A DNA stretch of 64,000 bases from Gerris lacustris (lineage: Eukaryota > Arthropoda > Insecta > Hemiptera > Gerridae), in NCBI GenBank assembly GCA_951217055.1, contig OX578283.1:31096260-31160259 (forward strand), written 5' to 3'. Made by a program: the position numbers and the translations under genes. The number at the start of each line of letters is the position of its first letter. Position 1 is the stretch's first letter. This document shows, piece after piece, positions 54,991 through 64,000 of this stretch. The notes below the pieces were generated by a model that did no database searches, was not told where the DNA came from, and saw nothing but the letters and a program-made list of their open reading frames with translations.

Positions 54991-55497
54991 GGTTTTTTTC
55001 ATAAGACATCAAAAGCATTTTCTCCCCATCTTTAATAAACCAACCAGTAGAACCTCCATTATATACATACATGATTTCTAAAAAGAAAAAAAAAAGAATG
55101 TAATTTTATTACAATTTTTCTGCATTTTTCGATTAATAGATACAACAAACTATGTATTATAAAACTCCCAAATTTTATTTAATACCTTCCTCTAAAAAGT
55201 TGTTCTAGAAAATAATTATATTCACAAGAGATATTGCACCATTAAACCTGACCTTAAATAAAAAGATTAAAGAACATTGAAAACCAATCACTTTCAAACT
55301 GTCAAGATATTGTTGATTTATACTCGCAGGCTAAGTAAATTAGAAAAATAAATTACCTTCATAGAAGAACACTTAATGCACTGCTAAAAATTTAAGATTC
55401 AAGCATATGCTTTACAATTTTAGTATAGATAGCTTAACCAGTTATTTAATTCAAACTTCAACTGATATTTATCGAATTTATAAAAGGAATAAATTAC

Positions 55498-55498
<1 letters not shown>
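54991..55498. other. AT-rich DNA, nothing recognised
   Basis: No supported feature between the GC-rich island and the TA tract. Confidence 0.4.
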
Positions 55499-55580
<82 letters not shown>

Positions 55581-55588
55581 ATATATAT
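55499..55588. repeat. (TA)n microsatellite
   Basis: About 80 bp of pure TA, then GATATATATA. Frames on both strands across it are Ile-Tyr artefacts. Confidence 0.95.
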
Positions 55589-58500
55589 CTAAAATTAAAA
55601 TACAAAGTCAAATGAGATTTTTAGAATAATAATAAATAATTGAAATTAATAAATTACCCATAGCTAGCTAATCACGTGATCCCAATGATTTTGAGCTCTG
55701 AAACTACCAGCTGAGCTGTTCAAATATCTCAATGTCAAATCTCTGCTACTTTTAGTTTCTACAGTAAAAGGTGTTTGCTGAAGAATAGACAGACTTTGCC
55801 AGATCAATAGTTTCTCATTTCGTTTGAAGGTAAAAAACCAGTTTGTAAAGGTAATATAGCGAATCTTAGCAGAAGGTTTGTCTGTTTAAGCTGAATCAGT
55901 TGTTTGGATGTTCCACTGAATTCTTAATCCCAACAAGGATTCAGCAAAACTTTGCTTGTGTTCAGAGAAAATTAAGTTTGTGTTCCAACGACAACATTTT
56001 AAAATTGGTTCGAGAAACCTCAAACAAACCTTTTCAAAGCCTTAATTTTACTTTAATAGTCCCCATTTTCCCTTAAATTTTTTTTCAGGAAACCCCTATA
56101 CACATGGTTCATTCGTATATTGCCACCTACTTACAACTATTATATTTCATTTTTTGTTACCGAAAGCGGTATTTTATGAAATAAAAAATCGTTCTTATTT
56201 ACTTTCCTCCGAAATTCAGCGCTAAAAATAATTTAAAATTTTCCCTCGAGTTACTGAATAAAAATCAAAAACGTTCATAGTAATTTCATATAATACTACA
56301 ACAGTTAGACTTTTAGTCCAAAATATAGATTATTAGTGATGTTAATGCAGAGGGAAAAATCTAATTCCGTCATCAAGATAATTAAATGTATTTTTTACTG
56401 AGAAATCAACAAATATAATTTACAGTCTATCAACAAATAAAATAAAAGGATCAGAAAATAATCCTGAAAATGTATAACCATAATTATAAGATATTCAATT
56501 AATACTTCTGACGGGATAGGACTCACAATAAAACTAAATCATAAGATAGCATCAATTGTTAACACTTTTTTTCTTACATGTTTCGTCTCTAGATTCTGCT
56601 TTCAGAAATGTGATTCATGTTGTACACTAATAATAATTCAATTAATAAATATTATTACATCTTAGAATGACCTGTTGCTCTCAATCAAGACATTAAGAAA
56701 AGAAGTAATAAAACCAAAACATCAAGGGCACGTGCTACAATCTTTACCTATAAAAATATTTTTTTATTAATTTTTTCCCCATAAAGGTTGGTTTTTTTTT
56801 TTGTTTTTTAATAAAAAGAGTCAAGATATTTCAGTTTAATTTTTTTAAGGGACTTAAAAGGACCTTTTTTTAGGGACATATTTTTTTTGTTCACAAAAAA
56901 CAACTAATAAAGAAATAAATAATTCAAAGAAAGTGGTTCTTCATAAATTCACCCCTTTTAAGAATTACTGAATAAAAGTATAATACAAGAATAATCAAGA
57001 GAGAGGAATTAGGAATATCAGGAAAATTATGCTTATTATAATAGACCAAAATAATTTAACCCTAATATTATGTAATTGAGCTCCATCCTTCAATTATGTA
57101 ATTTTTGATACCCCCATTTTTCATAAATTATAAAATAATTTTTTTTTCAAAAACTCATTAAAATAATTTAATGTTATTATAGATAATTAAATATAATACA
57201 TTTTTTAATTTAGATACGAAATGAAAAAAAAAATACAAAACTATATTTATGTGTAAAAATATGATGTATTATACCTATAATTGAAAATTACAAAAATATT
57301 TAAGACAAATTTTTTTTAAATTTTTTTTTTGAAATGAAAACACCAAAATATAAAAAAGCTAAGTACGCTGACTAAGTTATAAGTCAAGTTTAGAGCACAA
57401 AAATTGAGAATAACGAGTTTATCACAATAAAATATTTTAATTGGAAAGGATTCTACAACAAAGGGACTAGTAGAATGAAAATATTTCTATGAAAATGTAC
57501 TGTACAATAGGGAAAAAAATCATTGTATATGCCAATGAGGTTTGTTTTATAGACCAATTTCTTATTTTATTATATAAAAATAGTGTCTCAATTGAAAACA
57601 TCTTTGGAAGCTCAGCAATTATTGATCATTTTTAAGAAGCGGAAAAATATATAATATATCAGGCAAGCAAAATACAGAAATCTGAATATATTTCTGAAAA
57701 TACAACTTATTCTTATATTTTTACATACTTCTCAATCGTTTGGTTAAGATGATGTAAAAAACAAACTTACTCAATCTACACTATCGTAACTATATGATAA
57801 TTGTCGTTATTGTGTTTTTTTTTTCGATTTAACGTATTCTTTCTTACGGAAGAATCGTATTCATAAACTGATCCAGATATAATTTGTTGTTAGAGGGTAA
57901 GAATAACTTTAAGAAAAATATTTTGACTTTACCGTGAAGTTAGCAAAATATCAATTCAGTCCGTTTACATCTCAAAACAAATTAAGGAACATTCGTAAAA
58001 TATAAATAAATAAATGAATACATGAATGAACACTGAACACCTTTCTCCATACAAAATTATAATAAATAAAATAACATTAACTTAATGAAATGAGACGAAT
58101 AATTTCATTCAACTATTGTGTCAATGTAAAAAAAAAGAAAAAGAAATTGACAAAAAAGAAAAAACAACCAAGTAGTGACATTAATTATAAATTTTCTACT
58201 TTAGTTACGCAACGTAAAATTATTTAAGGGACAACAACGAGCACAAATTCCGAATTAAAATGACAAAAAAACATATGCCACTTATTTTTATGTACTAATT
58301 TTTTTATTTTTTTATTACCTATAAGCTCATACTACATATGCTTATCTAAACGCTTTAAGTATGTACATACTCATTATATTTAAGGGAGCAGCATCAGTAT
58401 ATGAGAAATATGAATGAATTAAAAAGAACAATTTTTTTTTATAGATAGATTCACCAATATTTTTTGTAATTCCAAAGTATATGAAAAAAGTTGAATACCT

Positions 58501-60850
58501 AACACCTTGATAAAGAATAATTCAAGCATTGAAAAAATGTAATGCAGATGCCTTTTTTATGAATTCATTGAGCACACACTTTTTTTCCTTCTAAGGGGTA
58601 CCAATGATGTTAAATAAAAAAATTTAGAAAAATAAATACATTTTTTTTAATATTTTTTTTTTTTTGATGACGATTTGTTTGATAAATAAAAAGCTATACA
58701 CCTAACACCTTGATCAAAAAAGGTGCAGTTATAAAAAGAGTAAAAGTATATAAAAAATAAACCGGCAGATAATATACTTAATGAAAAGCAGACTGGTATG
58801 CAAATAAGTTTTTTGGCTTCTAAAAAATAGTAAAATAAAAGGGTGTTCATTATGAATAGTAAGAAAAAACAATAGAATGAATAGAGGGTTACTTTTTTGT
58901 ATCATCTTTCGTAACTCTATAGCGCCATTTTTTTTACACTGCCAAAGATTTCGGGGTGACTGGATCTCCACAGAAGGGTGAGTTTTAAAGTTATAAAAAG
59001 TTAAGTAAAAAAAAGTATATATATTACTTGTAGTAGAAGGGTTAGGGGAAGAGTAGTAAGACAATGGAGTCAAAGGGTTGAAAAAGAAAGACAACAAAAA
59101 AATTTAAAAAAAAAATTAAACATCCCTTAAGGGTTTGTAAACTTGAGGGGGACGATATAGTTTCATGTTGTTAAAAAAATATATAGAAAATGATGTTTAC
59201 AATATGTATAATTTTAACTTGATTTTAATAAATCAAGTTAAAGGAAAAAAATATTAAGAAGAAAGATTAAGAACATCCTACAAGAATAATAGAAGTAAGA
59301 CAATAAAAAATTCTCAAATAAACAAGAAGTTATGAAATATAAATTGTAGATTAAATAAGTTTTATAGGAGAAAAAAAATAGGGGAAAATACTAAGAACAT
59401 ACCCTACAAGGAAAAAACAAAGAGCAAAAATAATAAGCATGCAAGATTAATGAAATAGTAAATCAGAAGTAGAAGTAGTAAATTAAATAATTGAAAAAAA
59501 TAAAAATAAATAAATAAAAGGTAATACATAGAAATTCTAGATTAGCAAAATCCTTCGAATATCAAGTATACATATTTTCTGACAACGATACATTTAATGT
59601 AAATAAATATTTCACGAGTTTTACAAAAAGAAAGAAGCGAATCGATTCTATAGTATAACTTTATAAAGAATTGTAATCATAATTTCTTTTTAAAAAAAAT
59701 CTAAACTTTATAATTCTTTTTCCAAAAATGTTATTTCAAACATACCACACTAATACAAAAAATGACCGATACAAACGAAATATTGATATGGGTAATCAAA
59801 GATCTCTACAAATCGACAGATTATACAGCAGATAAAATATTTTTTAAAAAAAACTTCAGACCTCGAGTGTTAAATAACATTATGTTAAATAAATGCAAAT
59901 CTTTTATAACTGCATAATTTAAATCGAATAAAAAAAGGGGTGCATATAAGACGAGCAAGACGCTGAATGTAGCTTTGCAAATTAGATCTTATTGGATTCT
60001 AAAACGTGATATAATATTCTCATATCATTCCATCATTAATATCTTTCGGGAGAATATTGTATGGAGTTATAATCTTATGGGAAAAATCATAGATTTGAAT
60101 ATATATGAAACAACCACAGGTTAAGAAGGAAGAAGATCATTTGTAACTGTAACTCGTATGTTAAGAACCCTCGTGATAATTTGACGTTCATGAAACATTG
60201 ACAAATTAGTTAATAACAGAATATAGGTACGTGCTTTTATTAATATTTAAAAGATTAAGATTGATTGATTAGATGTAATCTAATTTTGAAGGGTAAGTAA
60301 CGTTTCATTGGGTTCTAAAAGTTACTTCAGTAATATTTTGTCGGTATTGAGATATTTTTTAAAAGCATATAATTTGAATGTAACTAATTCAAATTTTTTC
60401 AGGTTTCTGGAATTATTTAGTTTTAAGAGTTATAACCAATTGATACGCGCATTTTCAGGAATAAATTACCCACAGGTGAGTCAATGAGTTAAATAAGATC
60501 TGGCAAGAAATTTAGAGAGGAAACAAAAAATGAAATACTTAAAATGAAAGGCAAACTAAGGCAAAAAAAATGTGAATTATCATTATTATTAATAGAAGAC
60601 AGATAAAAATGCATTCTGCTGGGAACCTATTTTATAATTTACGCCTCAACGCATTATCATCACGTGTTCCTTACAGATACTCATAAATGGTCAAATAAAT
60701 TGTAAGATACGTTTGGCTAAAAATGTTAATTTTATACAGTCGAAAAGATAACACATTGACTGAGAATTGTTAATTCTTGTTGTTACCTTAAAAGAATTAC
60801 CCATATTCGTCCCTAAAGTAAGCTTAATATTAAATCTAACTAATAGGATA
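55589..60850. other. Long AT-rich stretch without recognised genes
   Basis: About 5.2 kb. Minor items: a decayed tRNA-like AGCTCAGCTGGTAG on the minus strand near 55707-55720; a possible family A remnant at 56205-56295; two CCTAACACCTTGAT words at 58499 and 58692; a perfect TTTAACTTGATTT hairpin near 59213-59242; an AG-bounded 17-nt stretch before GTGAGT at 60475. The 122-codon minus-strand frame at 58729-59097 has no recognisable motif and a low-complexity composition. Confidence 0.35.
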
Positions 60851-61105
60851 TAAAAATCAGTCCGAGTCAAATCAGACTAACTTTCTCATATAATCTCGGT
60901 CCCAGAACTCAGAAACTTTTTGTTTTCGATTTTAAACAAAATCAGATTAATTTCATCAATATGTATATCGGTAAATAGATTTTTCCTCGGGAAAACGACT
61001 TCATCGTTAGATTCGTATTTAAATGGACTACATTTTAGCATTGCTTAATCAAAATCGTCGGAACCGTTTTCGAGAAATAATTTTTTTTCACTTACTATCA
61101 GAGTT
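60851..61105 (+). repeat. Dispersed family A, 5' half
   Basis: Matches 52512-52765: CAGTCCGAGTCAAATCAGAC, AACTTTTTGTTTTCGATTTT, CGTTAGATTCGTATTTAAAT, AATCGTCGGAACCGTTTTCG, ending at CAGAGTTTTT, where family B begins. The 3' half resumes at 61709. Confidence 0.8.
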
Positions 61106-61575
61106 TTTGCTTCCGAGCTTACCGAAGGTAACGGAAGCATTGTGTTCACTTTTGAGAACGAAAAACTTTTATGCCTCCGATTTCAAAAATTCCAAGACAG
61201 AAATCCGTTTCAGACATCAGGGAACATTTTTGGTCTCGTGTCTGTCTGTCTGTCTGTCTGTCTGTCGGTCTGTGTGTCCGCGAATTATGAAACGTGCGAC
61301 GATAACTTGAGTAAATGTCAACCAATTTTGATGAAATTTGGTAGACATGTTCATTTTACCAATGCCCAGGACGAGTTCGTTGGACAACGTTATCCGTCCA
61401 AGCGTTCACGAGCAACGCTAGCGTAAACGTGAACATCAAATTTAAAATTGGAATTTTAGGTCGGGGAAAAAATCTAACTTCATCTATTCAATGAGACAAA
61501 CATTTTTTTCAAATACAATTTTTTAGTAAAACCAACTACGACACCGCTATGAAGTGTTAAAGATCGCTAAAACTA
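61106..61575 (+). repeat. Dispersed family B, longest copy
   Basis: GCTTCCGAGCTTACCGAAGG, CCAAGACAGAAATCCGTTTC, a (GTCT)n run at 61239-61273, TTTTGATGAAATTTGGTAGA, TTCATTTTACCAATGCCCAG, GAGTTCGTTGGACAACGTTA, then GACACCGCTATGAAGTG. The 95- and 94-codon plus-strand frames are repeat-derived. Its position between the two halves of a family A copy indicates insertion into that copy. Confidence 0.8.
61239..61273. repeat. (GTCT)n microsatellite within family B
   Basis: Seven to eight GTCT/GTCG units; the same place in the other copies carries GACAGACAGAC-type remnants, so it is part of the family. Confidence 0.85.
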
Positions 61576-61708
61576 TATTAATTGCTTTTACACAATAAAC
61601 AATATAACAATAAACTAATATAACAATAATTTTAATGTTAATATAACAGCAATGTACATGATAGGATGCGAGGAAGCTATGTGCCACCCTAATTGGCAGT
61701 CTATTTTT

Positions 61709-61930
61709 TTTTTTTAACCATTTCTCGATTTCGCCTTGGGGTATGATTTTTCTGATCATGCATGCCAAATTTCGTCAAAACCGGCCCAGTAGTTTGGGTG
61801 ACTGCACAAACGACAGACGACAGACTGATATTTTTCAAATACCCCTTTTTCGAGTCATGGGTCCTCAAAACGTGTAAATCCATCAAAATCGAATTTTCGC
61901 ACCACCACAATACTCTCTTCTTAACAATAC
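61709..61930 (+). repeat. Dispersed family A, 3' half
   Basis: From ATTTCTCGATTTCGCCTTGG through GTTTGGGTGACTGCAC, TCAAAACGTGTAAATCCATC to CACAATACTCTCTTCTTA, matching 52798-53010. Confidence 0.8.
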
Positions 61931-63084
61931 AATCTTACTATACAAATGCAAAGCTTACTCGTAGACTGGCAGAATCGCTCTATGTTGATATGTGGGAACT
62001 TGAATCAATTTTTTAAAAGATAGAATTATCTATAACCTTATAGACAACAAGGAAGAGATTATTTTTCTTGGTCTATTTTATATAGACGGATGACAATAGG
62101 ATGATCAACAAATTTAACATAGCTCATTATTTAATCCTTTTGTGACAAAAGGAATCTTAAGATCCTTAAGACTTTCTACTCCAATGGAAAATAATACTTT
62201 TATAATGTTGAATGTTTAAGAAATTCAGTTTTTCAAGGAAACAGAGATAAACTATTGATTAAAAAAAAGGGATTTAAAAAGGAAAAAAAAACTCTGTTTA
62301 ACTATTAATGCATCAAGTGTTTAGCACACTTAACTTTTAAAAAAATCCATTATTTTTTTACATACCCAATAATCCCTCTTCATACAATATTACCCTTAGT
62401 CAAGAATAGACCAAAAAAATCCCCGAATTACAAACCCCTTCCGTGAAATTCTAAGGACATAAGACTTACAAGAGAGAAAAAAGTAATCAGCTTTATATTA
62501 TGTTTTACGCTTTTGGCTTTCGTTGCTTTATAATCGGACTTTGAAGCGTGTCGAAATCCATCAGATGGACTGAATTTAATCAAGCATGGATAAGGTGGAT
62601 CTCAACGAAGTTTAACTGGAGAATAATTTTATATAAAAAGGTATAAAGGTTAAAATATATATACTTTAATCTTAATTATTATTATTATATATATGTATAA
62701 ATTTATAAAATCAGCTTTAAAGATTAATGATAGAAATATAATCCTAAAGAATTCGAAAAGTCTTTTATTTTAAATGTTGCGGTGAAGCTCTTAAATTTTT
62801 TTAGACACCCTTAGAAGAAAATATCTTTCTCCCCCTCGGCTTTTTATCTATAGAGATAATGGACAAGAGAAAAATCTGAAGAGGATGATCAAAGCAGTGA
62901 CGAAGAAAAAAAAGTGTGAGAGGTTAAGTAGCAAAAGATTACTTTGTGCCCCTAAGGAACAAAAAAGAGGGCAAAAAACTCTATTACGCCCGTTATGCAA
63001 AAGAAGTTCAGAAGGGCTAGCTAGCAGAAAAAGTGCTGGGCACAAAAAAACAACATCGAAGGAAGTACCCTGTCACACTGAAAG

Positions 63085-63121
<37 letters not shown>

Positions 63122-64000
63122 GCAGGCTCTATCTTTTGTTTAAAGGACATTTAAATGTTTTTTTTGTACAAGTCTAGGATATTACGTGACAAGAACGTAA
63201 AAAAGGGGGCACATAGCAGAAGTGGGAATAGAAGAAAGAAAATAGAGTAACAGGTAAAGGATTGAGAAATGCACTTCCTAGAGGGAATCAGAATATATAT
63301 GTATGCTACCTTCAGGGCAAAAACTGTCTTTAAATAAAAAGAGAAAAAATGTACCAGTGGTGAAAGGACCAACTTTTAAAGAAAAGAAACTTTAGAAAAA
63401 AAAGTTTTAATAAAGTTGTGTTTGTTTGAAGTACGTGACAAGAAAGTTTGAAAAAATAAGAACAACAGAGGGGGACCAACAATGGTTGCTTGAGGTACAC
63501 CGAAACTCTTCCCTAAGGGATCATATGTTAGAGGGAGATGCGCTTGTTTAACAGCATCATCAATAATGCGTTTTCATCAGACTTCTGTTTTTTTAAACAT
63601 GGATAACAAGAGTGAAAGAATATGCAGCTGGAAATTAATGAATTTTCTTATTAACTGTGTAACCAAAACACGTACAAGGTATGATCTTTAAAAAAACGGT
63701 TTTTTCTATTCAAAAGTTTATTAGAAAAAAAATTATTTAACAAGTGAATTATTTTATGGATTCGTTTATATAAGCAAACATATTTAATAAATGTGAAGAT
63801 TAAGCAGAATTTAGGTATATAATGCATTAATAAAAGTTATAATAATTAAAGCTTTCTTGGTCAGGGCCTATTATACCTAAATATTTTGGAGGAACGAGCT
63901 CCGGAGATTTTGTCGAGTTATAATCGAATTAAATACCGTCAGAAATAATAATTTTAAACAAGTTTGTAATTCGTATCACAACCAGATATTTTAAATATAT
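61931..64000. other. AT-rich DNA to the window end
   Basis: No supported gene. 62870-63120 is purine-rich on the plus strand and ends in a 31-A run (63089-63119); an 89-codon frame crosses it but has no motif. It could be a retroelement or processed transcript tail; no source recognised. Confidence 0.35.
63089..63119 (+). repeat. Poly(A) run
   Basis: 31 consecutive A after a purine-rich stretch with AAAGGGTT immediately before it; a possible retroposed tail. Confidence 0.85.

Noticed and set aside
55700..55735. AGCTCAGCTGGTAG, tRNA A-box-like, minus strand
   Set aside because: No B box in proper register and no SINE body recognised.
58729..59097. 122-codon minus-strand frame
   Set aside because: Low-complexity composition (F, L, S, N), no motif, no splice or promoter context.
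60458..60480. 17-nt stretch bounded by TTTTCAG and GTGAGT on the plus strand
   Set aside because: Splice words alone, with a poor polypyrimidine tract; too short to test for coding.
61023..61426. Two 94-95 codon plus-strand frames with a CLSVCLSVC run
   Set aside because: They translate the (GTCT)n part of dispersed family B.
62885..63154. 89-codon lysine-rich frame
   Set aside because: Composition reflects a purine-rich stretch ending in poly(A); no recognisable domain.

Overview
This is AT-rich eukaryotic DNA. It has long (TA)n tracts, dispersed retroelement and DNA-transposon debris, strong splice signals around very short exons, and no bacterial or viral gene organisation. The mix of elements (hAT-like and Tc1/mariner-like MITEs, a BEL/Pao-type integrase tail, a Crypton-like N-terminus, a 5S-rRNA-headed SINE, tRNA-headed SINEs) fits an arthropod, probably an insect. 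The species cannot be fixed from the sequence. Nearly all long open frames are translated repeats or have no ATG, so the window reads as intergenic or, more likely, large-intron DNA.

Host coding signal is minimal but real-looking. Two short exons on the minus strand, 28547-28612 (66 nt) and 11520-11568 (49 nt), have good acceptors and donors and join in one open frame. If they belong to one gene, the roughly 17 kb between them is an intron that the mobile elements have filled. A possible short terminal exon with a nearby polyadenylation signal lies at 42077-42115 (minus).

Layout. 1-1310: five copies of a dispersed repeat module. 1798-2250: a terminal-inverted-repeat (TIR) element. 4571-8217: a nested stack made of an outer 26-bp-TIR element with GC-rich TCCGCGGA arrays, which contains a (TA)n tract, a pogo/Tigger-like MITE with tandem tails, and a TA-flanked foldback element carrying a transposase remnant; that foldback is itself interrupted by a 618-bp hAT-like MITE with a perfect 8-bp target duplication. 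9564-10881: hAT-like element containing a small foldback. 15821-16258: BEL/Pao-type integrase tail with two stops. 19968-23632: a 3.7-kb palindrome carrying broken copies of a protein with a DTD...TGCDTT core and a CxC cysteine-rich tail. 25.8 kb and 53.7 kb: related Penelope-like fragments with hammerhead-like hairpins. 26260-26912: hAT-like element. 30404-31045: 51-bp minisatellite whose units keep a frame open. 36835-36994: 160-bp hAT-like MITE. 37455-39281: Crypton-like element interrupted by a 5S-derived SINE. 45.7-48.2 kb: segmental duplication with two tRNA-derived SINEs. 49-61.9 kb: several copies of two dispersed families, one inserted in the other at 61 kb. The remaining stretches are AT-rich DNA in which I recognise nothing.
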